Assembly: GCF_003311645.1 (NCBI RefSeq)
Contig: NZ_QEST01000272.1
Location: forward strand, 1-64,000
Origin: Streptomyces sp. PT12
GTDB lineage: Bacteria > Actinomycetota > Actinomycetes > Streptomycetales > Streptomycetaceae
DNA length: 64,000 bases
Direction: 5' to 3'
Part shown: in pieces, positions 19,867-27,351 of the stretch
Layout of the letters: each line of letters opens with the position of its first letter
Numbering within the stretch: position 1 is the first letter of the stretch
Translations under genes and position numbers: made by a program
The notes under the pieces: model-generated
Databases searched by the model: none
What the model was told of the DNA's origin: nothing
Seen by the model: the letters and a program-made list of their open reading frames with translations, nothing else

Positions 19867-20385
19867 ATGGCATTCCGGCACACCAATGAACTGCCGCTCG
19901 GCGACAAGGTCTTCCGCGTCGAGTTGGCCAGCGACGACGACATCACCGTGACCCTGACGCTCACCGGCTGGCGCGAGGCGCTGCCGGGGGCACCCCTGGC
20001 CTCCGGCTCGCTGACCATGCCGCTCGCCGACGTCCCCACACTGCGCATCGCGCTCAACCGAGGCTTGCGCGCGCTCGCCCTGGCCGCCGACGTGGCGGAG
20101 CCGATCCCCGACCGGGACATCCTGCGGGAGCTGTTCCCCGGCCATGGCGCCCCCTGGATCCCGGCCCACGAGGAGGACCTGACGCGCCGTTTCCACTCCG
20201 GGGAGACCATCGCCCGGATAGCCGCCCGCTTTGGCCGCACCCCCGACTCGGTCCGCACCAAGCTCAGGGAGCTGGGCCACGACCCGCGCCGCCCCGAGCA
20301 CTGCCCGCCCGACGGCTGCCTGTCCTGGTCGCGCTACGCCTCGCCCGCGCTGGTCGGCTCGGCCGAGGACGCGGCCGAAGGGTGA
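19867..20385 (+). CDS. Conserved hypothetical protein with C-terminal helix-turn-helix-like segment
   Basis: 172 aa from the ATG at 19867; an in-frame start at 19843 would add eight residues. I do not recognise a named family. The N-terminal half is beta-rich, and the C-terminal half holds EDLTRRFHSGETIARIAARFGRTPDSVRTKLRELG, a good tri-helical DNA-binding pattern, followed by two Cys. No membrane segment. It lies between recG and rsmD on the same strand. The stop codon lies in the first unit of a 14-bp tandem repeat. Confidence 0.75.
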   Translation: MAFRHTNELPLGDKVFRVELASDDDITVTLTLTGWREALPGAPLASGSLTMPLADVPTLRIALNRGLRALALAADVAEPIPDRDILRELFPGHGAPWIPAHEEDLTRRFHSGETIARIAARFGRTPDSVRTKLRELGHDPRRPEHCPPDGCLSWSRYASPALVGSAEDAAEG

Positions 20386-20429
20386 GCGCCGAAGGGTGAA
20401 CGCCGAAGGGTGAGCGCCGAAGGGTGAGC
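20374..20429. repeat. Four 14-bp tandem repeats, each carrying TGA
   Basis: Units begin at 20374, 20388, 20402 and 20416 and read GCCGAAGGGTGAGC, with one base changed in unit 2. The first provides the stop of the upstream gene, so copy-number change would not alter the protein end. Confidence 0.95.
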
Positions 20430-20439
20430 CCGCCCGGTG

Positions 20440-20481
20440 CGCCTCCCCGCCGCCGCACCTCGGCGCGTCGGCGGGGAGGCG
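20440..20481 (+). terminator. Terminator hairpin before rsmD
   Basis: Arms 20440-20452 and 20469-20481 pair perfectly over 13 bp around a 16-nt loop. It is followed by TATAGCGT, which may be the -10 region for rsmD. Confidence 0.65.
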
Positions 20482-20531
20482 GCCCGTATAGCGTGGGCCA
20501 CGACAGCTGACGGACGAGCGTGGTGAGGCCC

Positions 20532-21119
20532 ATGACCCGCGTGATCGCCGGGACGGCGGGCGGCAGGCGGCTCGCCGTCCCCCCGGGCAGGGGCACCCGG
20601 CCCACCTCGGACCGGGCGCGGGAGGGGTTGTTCTCCACCTGGACGGCGCTTCGGGGCCCGCTCGACGGGGCGAGGGTCCTCGACCTCTACGGAGGCTCGG
20701 GCGCCGTCGGCCTCGAGGCGCTGTCCCGGGGTGCCGCGCACGCCCTGCTCGCCGAGTCCGACGCCAGGGCCGCCAGGACCATCAGGGAGAACATCCGCTC
20801 CCTCGGCCTGCCCGGCGCCGAGCTGCGCGCCGCGCGCGCCGAGCAGGTGGCGGGGGAGCCGCCCCAAGGCGCCCCGTATGACCTGGTCTTCCTCGATCCG
20901 CCCTACGCCGCGGGCGACGACGATCTTGGGGAGATCCTTCTCACACTCGGTCGCAAAGGGTGGCTCGCGGCCGACGCCCTCGTCACCGTGGAACGGAGCA
21001 CCCGCGGGGGTGCCTTCCCCTGGCCGGTGGGTTTCGTGCCGCTGCGTTCACGCCGTTACGGCGAGGGAACGCTGTGGTACGCCCGATCCACCGTCCCCCC
21101 TGTCAACGAGCGGCCGTGA
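20532..21119 (+). CDS. rsmD: 16S rRNA (guanine966-N2)-methyltransferase RsmD
   Basis: 195 aa SAM-dependent methyltransferase. Motif I is VLDLYGGSGAVGLEAL, and the catalytic motif IV is DLVFLDPPYA (DPPY). N-terminal VIAGTAGGRRLAVP and RPTSDRAREGLFS are diagnostic for RsmD. The ATG at 20532 fits better than the GTG at 20520. It is followed by coaD, the standard rsmD-coaD pairing. Confidence 0.95.
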   Translation: MTRVIAGTAGGRRLAVPPGRGTRPTSDRAREGLFSTWTALRGPLDGARVLDLYGGSGAVGLEALSRGAAHALLAESDARAARTIRENIRSLGLPGAELRAARAEQVAGEPPQGAPYDLVFLDPPYAAGDDDLGEILLTLGRKGWLAADALVTVERSTRGGAFPWPVGFVPLRSRRYGEGTLWYARSTVPPVNERP

Positions 21120-21145
21120 CCGGCCGGATGAACGAGGAGAGAGCG

Positions 21146-21625
21146 TTGCGCCGCGCAGTCTGTCCGGGGTCGTTCGATCCCATCACCAATGGGCATCTGG
21201 ACATCGTCGCCCGCGCCTCGAAGCTCTACGACACCGTCCATGTCGCGGTGATGATCAACAAGTCCAAGCGCGGCCTCTTCACGGTCGACGAGCGCATCGC
21301 CCTGATCGAGGAGTGCACGGCCGAGTACGGGAACGTCGTGGTGGAGGCGTTCCACGGCCTCCTGGTCGACTACTGCAAGGAGCGCGACATTCCGGCCATC
21401 GTCAAGGGCCTGCGCGCGGTCAGCGACTTCGACTACGAGCTCCAGATGGCCCAGATGAACAACGGCCTCTCCGGCGTCGAGACCCTCTTCATCCCGACCA
21501 ACCCCGTCTACAGCTTCCTCTCGTCCAGCCTGGTCAAGGAGGTGGCCACCTGGGGCGGCGACGTCTCCCACCTGGTCCCAGGGCCGGTGCTGCGCGCCCT
21601 GGTCGACCGGCTGGCCAAGGACTGA
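21146..21625 (+). CDS. coaD: Phosphopantetheine adenylyltransferase
   Basis: 159 aa, the penultimate step of coenzyme A synthesis. The nucleotidyltransferase T/HxGH-type motif is CPGSFDPITNGHLDI. VKGLRAVSDFDYELQMAQMN and the C-terminal YSFLSSSLVKEVA are conserved. The best start is a TTG at 21146 with GAGGAGAG five bases upstream, giving the family N-terminus (M)RRAVCPGSFDP. An ATG at 21128 would add six unconserved residues. Confidence 0.95.
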   Translation: MRRAVCPGSFDPITNGHLDIVARASKLYDTVHVAVMINKSKRGLFTVDERIALIEECTAEYGNVVVEAFHGLLVDYCKERDIPAIVKGLRAVSDFDYELQMAQMNNGLSGVETLFIPTNPVYSFLSSSLVKEVATWGGDVSHLVPGPVLRALVDRLAKD

Positions 21626-21741
21626 CGCGCCTGGGGCGCGCCGGACGCCCCGGGGCGGGCGCGGCGGCGAGCCGAGCGTCACACCGGCCATCGGCGTGAA
21701 CGGGTCCCCTCCGGCGCCCGGTTGGCCGTACCCTTCGCCTC

Positions 21742-22785
21742 GTGGACGTACAGCAGAAACTCGACGAGATCGTCGCGGCGGTGCAGGGCGCCAAGGGCAT
21801 GCCGATGTCGGCGTCGTGCGTCATCAACCGCTCCGACCTCCTCGCGCGGCTCGACGAGGTGCGTGAGGCGCTGCCCGGCTCCCTGGCCGAGGCCAGGGAG
21901 GTCCTGGGCGACCGCCAGCAGGTGGTGGCCGAGGCCCAGCGGGAGGCCCGCCGGATCGTCGAGGCGGCGCACGCCGAGCGGGGCACCCTGGTCGAGTCCA
22001 CCGAGATCGTCCAGCGCGCGCAGGCGGAGGCGGCCCGGATCCTGGCCGAGGCGCGCGACGAGGCGGCCGAGGTGCGCGCCGAGGCCGAGGACTACGTCGA
22101 CTCCAAGCTCGCCAACTTCGAGGTGGTGCTCGGCAAGACGATCGCCTCGGTCGACCGCGGCAGGACCAAGCTCCTGGGCCCCGACCGCGGCGCCCCCGCC
22201 GAGCTGCTCCAGCAGGCCGACGCGTATGTGGACGCCCAGTTCGGCGCGATCCAGGCCGTGCTCACCAAGACCCTCGAGGCGGTCGGTCGCGGCCGCCAGA
22301 AGCTCACGGGCCACCGGCCGGTGGACGAGCTGGCCGAGCACGTCGCCGCCCAGGAGGCGGCCGACGCCGCGGGCGGCCGGCGCCAGGGGGAGTTCTTCGA
22401 CGGCGCCGAGCAGGACACGTACGACTACCTCGGCGTCTCCCAGCCCCAGGCCCCGCCCGCGGCCGATGGCTACGACACGGCGCGCGACGGCTACGGCCTC
22501 CAGCCCGCCGCGGCCACCGGCGGCTACGGCGGCCAGGACGGCTACGGGCAGCAGGACGCGTACGGCCAGGAGACCTACGCCGACTACGGCGGCGACGGCT
22601 ACGCGGCCTCCTACCCCCAGCAGGACCCGTACGCCGCCGCCCAGCCCGCCTACGGCTACCAGGCCCAGGGCGGCCAGCCCCAGCAGCCGCAGGACGGCCC
22701 GGGGGCGCTGGACGAGACGAGCCTGTTCGACACGGGGATGATCGACGCGGAGCAGTTGCGCCGCTACCAGCAGGGCCAGCAGTGA
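21742..22785 (+). CDS. DivIVA-like coiled-coil protein with Gln/Tyr/Gly-rich tail
   Basis: 347 aa. The first half is a long charged coiled coil (about residues 35-200: repeated AEAQREARRIVEAAHAERG and QAEAARILAEARDEA) of the type annotated as cell-division-initiation protein in Streptomyces. From about residue 225 the sequence is low complexity, rich in Tyr, Gly, Gln and Pro (QDGYGQQDAYGQ). No transmembrane helix. It probably acts as a polar scaffold or cytoskeletal element; this is inferred from composition. TACCCT lies seven bases before the GTG start. Confidence 0.78.
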   Translation: MDVQQKLDEIVAAVQGAKGMPMSASCVINRSDLLARLDEVREALPGSLAEAREVLGDRQQVVAEAQREARRIVEAAHAERGTLVESTEIVQRAQAEAARILAEARDEAAEVRAEAEDYVDSKLANFEVVLGKTIASVDRGRTKLLGPDRGAPAELLQQADAYVDAQFGAIQAVLTKTLEAVGRGRQKLTGHRPVDELAEHVAAQEAADAAGGRRQGEFFDGAEQDTYDYLGVSQPQAPPAADGYDTARDGYGLQPAAATGGYGGQDGYGQQDAYGQETYADYGGDGYAASYPQQDPYAAAQPAYGYQAQGGQPQQPQDGPGALDETSLFDTGMIDAEQLRRYQQGQQ

Positions 22786-22850
22786 CCCCCGCCGATTGGG
22801 TGCCCCGGCGGCCCGTGAAGTATGCTGAACCTTCGGTCGCGGCATGACGC

Positions 22851-23555
22851 GTGCTCGCGGCTGCCCGCCCGGCTCCTCCCCGAGAGGGCCGCGGAGCGCG
22901 GCTCCGCGCAGCTAGCACATCGCCCGCCATCGCGAGAAAGCAGATCGCCCTGAACGCCCCGCTGGATCACCGAGCCCCTCTCGTGTTCGACACACGTGAG
23001 CTGGGGCGGCGTCCGGGCGCGCTCACTCGGGTCTCTCGCACGGTCAAGGCCCCCGAGGGCCTTGGCATCGCGGAGGTGGTCGGCGTGCCGGCCGGGGCGC
23101 CGTTGGAGGTGGCGCTGCGCCTCGAGTCGGTCATGGAGGGTGTGCTGGTCACCGGCACCGTCCGTGCGCCGGTCGAGGGGGAGTGCGTAAGGTGTCTTGA
23201 GCCGCTGGCCGACGAGGTGGCCGCGGACTTCCAGGAGATGTTCTCCTACCCGGACTCCGACGACCGGGGCCGCCGCCAGGCGGAGCCGGCCGACGAGGAG
23301 GGGGACGAGGAGTCGCTGTTCCTCCAGGGCGACTTGTTCGACCTTGAGCCCGTGCTGCGGGACGCGGTGGTGCTCTCACTGCCGTCGCAGCCGGTGTGCC
23401 GGGAGGACTGCCCGGGTCTGTGCCCCGATTGCGGGGCGCCGCTGGCGCAGGACCCCGACCACCACCACGACCAGGCCGTCGACATCCGTTGGGCGGCGCT
23501 GCAAGAGATGTACCAGGCACCCCGCGGGAGCGGGGACGATCCACAGGAGAAGTAG
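22851..23555 (+). CDS. YceD/DUF177 family protein (start uncertain)
   Basis: The conserved protein covers [21 protein letters not shown] to a C-terminal zinc-binding module [19 protein letters not shown]177 proteins are encoded before rpmF in most bacteria and are linked to 23S rRNA/ribosome assembly. The coordinates use the only canonical start that keeps the conserved N-terminus, but the first 31 codons are Ala/Arg-rich and unlike the family. Orthologues start where this sequence has ATC (22944-22946), three bases after GAGAAAG. GTG at 22983 would remove conserved residues. It is the first gene of yceD-rpmF-rnc-mutM. Confidence 0.75.
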   Translation: MLAAARPAPPREGRGARLRAASTSPAIARKQIALNAPLDHRAPLVFDTRELGRRPGALTRVSRTVKAPEGLGIAEVVGVPAGAPLEVALRLESVMEGVLVTGTVRAPVEGECVRCLEPLADEVAADFQEMFSYPDSDDRGRRQAEPADEEGDEESLFLQGDLFDLEPVLRDAVVLSLPSQPVCREDCPGLCPDCGAPLAQDPDHHHDQAVDIRWAALQEMYQAPRGSGDDPQEK

Positions 23556-23557
23556 CC

Positions 23558-23731
23558 GTGGCTGTTCCGAAGCGGAAGATGTCGCGCAGCAACACGCGCC
23601 ACCGCCGGTCGCAGTGGAAGGCTGCGGTCCCGACCCTTGTGCGCTGCGAGCGTTGCCAGGAGCCGAGGCTCCAGCACACCGCGTGCGGTAACTGCGGCAC
23701 GTACAACCGCCGCCAGGTCCTCGAGGTCTGA
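23558..23731 (+). CDS. rpmF: 50S ribosomal protein L32
   Basis: 57 aa. [20 protein letters not shown] and the zinc ribbon CERCQ...CGNCG are classic zinc-containing L32. GTG start two bases after the yceD stop; AGGAGA precedes it. Confidence 0.97.
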   Translation: MAVPKRKMSRSNTRHRRSQWKAAVPTLVRCERCQEPRLQHTACGNCGTYNRRQVLEV

Positions 23732-23750
23732 TCGGCGGGTGACAGGCTTC

Positions 23751-24509
23751 ATGTCACACGCCAGGAGGTCGCAACCCCAGGCGTCGGCGGACACAGCCTC
23801 GTCCCTCCCGATTCTGGAAGGGCGGCTCGGCTACCAGCTTGAGCCCGCCCTTCTGGTACGTGCGCTCACCCACCGCAGCTACGCCTACGAGAACGGTGGG
23901 CTGCCCACCAACGAGCGGCTGGAGTTCCTGGGGGACTCGGTGCTCGGCCTGGTCGTCACCGACACCCTCTACCGCGCCAACCCGGATCTGCCCGAGGGGC
24001 AGCTGGCCAAGCTGCGCGCGGCCGTCGTCCAGGCGAGGACGCTCGCCGAGGTCGCCCGCGGCCTCGGTCTCGGCGCGTTCGTCAGGCTGGGGCGGGGGGA
24101 GGAGGGGACCGGCGGCAGGAACAAGGCGTCGATCCTCGCCGACACGCTGGAGGCGGTCATCGGTGCCGTCTACCTCGACCAGGGGCTCGACGCGGCGGAC
24201 GAGCTGGTCCACCGCCTGTTCGACCCGGTGATCGAGCGCTCATCCAACCTGGGTGCGGGGCTCGACTGGAAGACCAGCCTTCAGGAGCTGAGCGCGGCCG
24301 AGAGCCTCGGCGTTCCCGAGTATGTGATCACCGAGGACGGCCCCGACCACGAGAAGACCTTCACCGCTGCGGCCCGTGTGGGTGGCGAGACCTACGGCAC
24401 CGGCACCGGCCGCAGCAAGAAGGAGGCGGAGCAGCAGGCGGCGGAGAACGCCTGGCGCTCCATCAGGGCCGCGATCGACGGCGCGACCGGTGGGGAGACC
24501 GGTGCCTGA
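23751..24509 (+). CDS. rnc: Ribonuclease III (AbsB)
   Basis: 252 aa double-strand-specific endoribonuclease that processes rRNA and mRNAs. The catalytic signature [13 protein letters not shown] lies at residues 54-66, with downstream acidic residues in [15 protein letters not shown]. The dsRNA-binding domain (about 170-245) ends [18 protein letters not shown]. In S. coelicolor this gene is absB, a global regulator of antibiotic synthesis. It overlaps mutM by eight bases. Confidence 0.96.
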   Translation: MSHARRSQPQASADTASSLPILEGRLGYQLEPALLVRALTHRSYAYENGGLPTNERLEFLGDSVLGLVVTDTLYRANPDLPEGQLAKLRAAVVQARTLAEVARGLGLGAFVRLGRGEEGTGGRNKASILADTLEAVIGAVYLDQGLDAADELVHRLFDPVIERSSNLGAGLDWKTSLQELSAAESLGVPEYVITEDGPDHEKTFTAAARVGGETYGTGTGRSKKEAEQQAAENAWRSIRAAIDGATGGETGA

Positions 24510-25350
24510 GCTGCCCGAGGTCGAGGTCGTCAGGCGCGGGCTCGACCGGTGGATCAGCGGACGGACCGTCGCGGGCGCCGAGGTGCTGCACCCGCGCGCC
24601 GTCCGCCGCCACACGGCGGGCGCCGAGGACTTCAGGGACCGGCTGCTCGGCGCCAGGATCGCGGCGCCGCGCCGCCGTGGGAAGTATCTGTGGCTGCCGC
24701 TCGGCCCCGAGCTCGCGCTGCTCGCGCACCTGGGGATGAGCGGTCAGCTCCTGGTCCAGCGGGACGGGGTGCCCGACGAGAGGCACCTGAGGGTCAGGAT
24801 CACGTTCGACGACGTGGCCGCGGGCGAGCTGCGGTTTGTGGACCAGCGGACGTTCGGCGGCCTCTCGCTGCACCCGGTCGGCGCCGACGGGCTGCCCGAC
24901 GTGATAGCGCACATCGCCCGCGATCCGCTGGACCCGGCGTTCGACGAGGACGCGTTCCACGCGGCGCTGCGCCGCAGGGTGACCACGATCAAGCGCGCGC
25001 TCCTCGACCAGTCGCTGATCAGCGGGGTCGGCAACATCTACGCCGACGAGGCGCTGTGGCGCAGCCGCCTGCACTACGAGCGCCCCACCGCCACGTTCAC
25101 CCGCGCCAGGACCGCCGATCTCGTCGCCCACGTCCGCGAGGTGATGACGGCCGCGCTCGCCGTGGGCGGCACGAGCTTCGACAGCCTCTATGTCAATGTC
25201 AACGGCCAGTCCGGCTACTTCGAACGCTCGCTCGACGTCTATGGCCGGGAGGGCGAGCCGTGCCGTCGCTGCGGCACCCCGGTGCGCAGGCGCCCCTGGA
25301 TGAACCGGTCGAGTTACTTCTGCCCGCGCTGCCAGCGCCCGCCGCGCTGA
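24502..25350 (+). CDS. mutM: Formamidopyrimidine-DNA glycosylase
   Basis: 282 aa bifunctional glycosylase/AP lyase that removes 8-oxoguanine. The catalytic N-terminus is PELPEVE, exposed after Met removal. [19 protein letters not shown] is the helix-two-turn-helix. The C-terminal zinc finger is CRRCG...CPRCQR. GTG start inside the end of rnc, so translation is coupled. Confidence 0.96.
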   Translation: MPELPEVEVVRRGLDRWISGRTVAGAEVLHPRAVRRHTAGAEDFRDRLLGARIAAPRRRGKYLWLPLGPELALLAHLGMSGQLLVQRDGVPDERHLRVRITFDDVAAGELRFVDQRTFGGLSLHPVGADGLPDVIAHIARDPLDPAFDEDAFHAALRRRVTTIKRALLDQSLISGVGNIYADEALWRSRLHYERPTATFTRARTADLVAHVREVMTAALAVGGTSFDSLYVNVNGQSGYFERSLDVYGREGEPCRRCGTPVRRRPWMNRSSYFCPRCQRPPR

Positions 25351-25374
25351 GGGGCGTTGCCGCCGCGGGGGCCC

Positions 25375-26217
25375 TCAGAACCCGAAGTTCTGCGTCCACC
25401 AGGGGCCGCCTTCGGCGAAGTGCGCGCCGACGCCCAGGGTGGTGTAGTCGCAGTTGAGGATGTTGGCGCGGTGGCCCTCGCTCGCCATCCAGGCGTCCAT
25501 CACCGCGCGGGCGTCCGGCTGGCCTCGGGCTATGTTCTCGCCGCCGAGGTGGGAGACGCCCGCCGCCGCGGCCCGGTCCCACGGGGTGCGCCCGTCGGGG
25601 TCGGTGTGGTCGAAGTAGCCGCGTTCGGCCATGTCCCTGCTGTGCGCGGCGGCCAGGTTGGTGAGCGCGGCGTCCAGCGTGAGCGGGCGGCATCCGGCGC
25701 TCGCGCGCTCCTCGTTGACCAGCGCGAGCACCGCTTCGGCCGCCTGCTGCGCGGCGTCGCCGCCGGGCTCGGGGTCATCGGCGGGGGCCGTGGTCTCGGG
25801 GGGCGGCGGTGGCTCCTCGGTGGAGGGCTCGGGCGAGGGCGGCGGGCTGGAGGGGCGCTCCTGGGGCGCCTCGCTGCTCGGCTCCTCGGCCGGCTCGTCG
25901 GGCGTCGCCTCGGCCGTGGTCGCCTCGGCGGGCTCCGTGGTCTCCTCGGCGGGCGACCGGGTGCCGGGACCCGCGTCGGGCTTGAGGTCGGGGGCGGTCG
26001 TGCCGGGGAGGGTGGGACGGCCGCTGGGCGAGGGCGAGTCCTGCGAGAGGAACGCCCCGGTGATCCCGTCACCCGCCCCTGGGAGCAGGCCGGTTCCCAT
26101 GGCGACGGCCCCCACGGTCAGGGCCGCGGAGGCGCCGATCAGCCCGGTGCGCGCACGCCTCCGGCGTCGACGATGGCGTCCCATCGGCAGCACCATCCTC
26201 GTCAGCTCGAAGATCAC
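25375..26217 (-). CDS. Secreted CAP/SCP-domain protein
   Basis: 280 aa. An Arg-rich N-terminus (RHRRRRRRARTG) followed by GLIGASAALTVGAVAMGTGLL is a signal or anchor sequence. Residues about 50-150 are a Pro/Ser/Thr/Glu-rich linker, probably cell-wall spanning. The C-terminal CAP domain (about 155-280) has LVNEERASAGC, AAHSRDMAERGYFDH, GENIARG and GHRANIL. Bacterial CAP proteins of this type are exported and of uncertain role. A start at 26184 (MGRHRR) is equally possible. Convergent with mutM. Confidence 0.85.
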   Translation of the reverse strand: MIFELTRMVLPMGRHRRRRRRARTGLIGASAALTVGAVAMGTGLLPGAGDGITGAFLSQDSPSPSGRPTLPGTTAPDLKPDAGPGTRSPAEETTEPAEATTAEATPDEPAEEPSSEAPQERPSSPPPSPEPSTEEPPPPPETTAPADDPEPGGDAAQQAAEAVLALVNEERASAGCRPLTLDAALTNLAAAHSRDMAERGYFDHTDPDGRTPWDRAAAAGVSHLGGENIARGQPDARAVMDAWMASEGHRANILNCDYTTLGVGAHFAEGGPWWTQNFGF

Positions 26218-26218
26218 A

Positions 26219-26238
26219 AATCACCCGAACGGGTGATT
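26219..26238. promoter_or_regulatory. Palindrome just upstream of the CAP-domain gene
   Basis: AATCACCCG and CGGGTGATT form a perfect 9-2-9 dyad immediately before the furthest upstream start of the minus-strand gene. It could be an operator or an mRNA hairpin covering the ribosome-binding site. The binding protein is unknown. Confidence 0.5.
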
Positions 26239-26306
26239 CTTCAACGCGTGACTGTACGGCATCACGGCGTCGGCGCCAGTGCTCACGACAGGAATGAGGG
26301 GATAGC

Positions 26307-26627
26307 GTGCGTCACATGTGTGCCTTGCGACCCTCCGCCCCCGCCCCTTCGGAGACCGTCCGCCTGACCGCGTGGGTGCGCGGCCGGGTGCAGGGCGTCG
26401 GCTTCCGCTGGCACACAAGAGCCCGGGCGTTGGCCATCGGTGAGCTGTGCGGATTCGCTTCGAACCTCGGCGACGGGCGGGTCCAAGTGGTCGCCGAGGG
26501 CAGTAGGGAGCGCTGCGAACGGCTGCTGTCCTGGCTGCGGGACGGCGACACGCCCGGTCGGGTCTCCGGCGTCACCGAGATATGGGACACACCGCGCGGC
26601 GGCTACGACGACTTCGCCATCCGCTGA
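26307..26627 (+). CDS. acyP: Acylphosphatase
   Basis: Up to 106 aa. The acylphosphatase core is [18 protein letters not shown] (catalytic Arg in the GRVQGVGFR loop) with the catalytic Asn in [17 protein letters not shown]. It hydrolyses acyl phosphates such as acetyl phosphate. The first 15-18 residues before VRLTAWV are unconserved, so the true start may be later than the GTG at 26307. The gene lies upstream of smc, as in other actinobacteria. Confidence 0.88.
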   Translation: MRHMCALRPSAPAPSETVRLTAWVRGRVQGVGFRWHTRARALAIGELCGFASNLGDGRVQVVAEGSRERCERLLSWLRDGDTPGRVSGVTEIWDTPRGGYDDFAIR

Positions 26628-26949
26628 CGGGCCCGCAATCCGGTCGCGGAAAGTCCCGGATTCTTCTTGCCATCCCCGCTCCCACGTGCCAGGCTCCCCC
26701 CACAGCCACTGTCGCGGGGCCTGTGCGCGCCCCGCTGAAGTCCCGCCAAAGCCGATCTTCGGCAGGCGTGGCGCTCGGGCGATACGCGGTGTGATCGTGT
26801 TGACCGTCCCACTTTTTGGTGAGACGCTGAAAGTCCCGCGCATCTCAGCTATGTGGCCCGCAAACACAGCAGAGCAGACGTCGCGGGATCAATCCCTCAC
26901 GACCCACCAACGGCTTCGGTCGGTCACTCAGTGTGGAGGACCATCCATC
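26628..26949. other. 322-bp non-coding gap between acyP and the small coiled-coil gene
   Basis: No convincing gene is present. A TTGACC hexamer at 26800-26805 could be a -35 element but lacks a good -10. AAGTCCCG recurs three times. The lower half is comparatively AT-rich, consistent with a promoter and a leader of about 100 nt for the next gene, whose ribosome-binding site GGAGGA is at 26935-26940. Confidence 0.5.
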
Positions 26950-27156
26950 ATGGCAAAGGCGCTTCTCGGTCACATCGGCGGCTCCGACCCCCGAGTCCTC
27001 GCCGAGATGCGACGGCTTCAGCAGCGCGTTCAGGACCTGGAGACCCAGCTGCTCCGGGTCCAGGCGGAGAACGACGCGCTGGCCGCCGCCACTCGGCACG
27101 GCGACTCGGTGCTCGACGGCATCGACGTGCCCAAGGCGGAGCCCGCCCTAACCTGA
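26950..27156 (+). CDS. Small coiled-coil protein conserved upstream of smc
   Basis: 68 aa. MAKALLGHIGGSDPRVLAEM is followed by a heptad-type coiled coil (MRRLQQRVQDLETQLLRVQAENDALAAA). No membrane segment. The position before smc and close similarity to short Streptomyces proteins I recall support a real gene, but no function is known to me. Confidence 0.8.
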   Translation: MAKALLGHIGGSDPRVLAEMRRLQQRVQDLETQLLRVQAENDALAAATRHGDSVLDGIDVPKAEPALT

Positions 27157-27205
27157 CCTCAATGGCGAGGGTCCAGGCCACGTAGGCACCGCTTGCGTAT
27201 TTCAT

Positions 27206-27227
27206 GCGAGGGACGCTTCGGCGTCCC
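27206..27227 (+). terminator. Terminator after the small coiled-coil gene
   Basis: A perfect 9-bp stem (27206-27214 with 27219-27227) with TTCG loop, followed by CCGTCATGTCTGG. It separates this gene from smc. Confidence 0.8.
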
Positions 27228-27351
27228 TCCGTCATGTCTGGGCTCCCTGGCACCGGGCGGTGCCGTCCGTGTGGCTCACTGACTGATGTGCCCTGCATTC
27301 CAGGCGTCGAAACGGCGAATCGCGGAAGTGCGGCGGGTAAAGTCGCACGGC

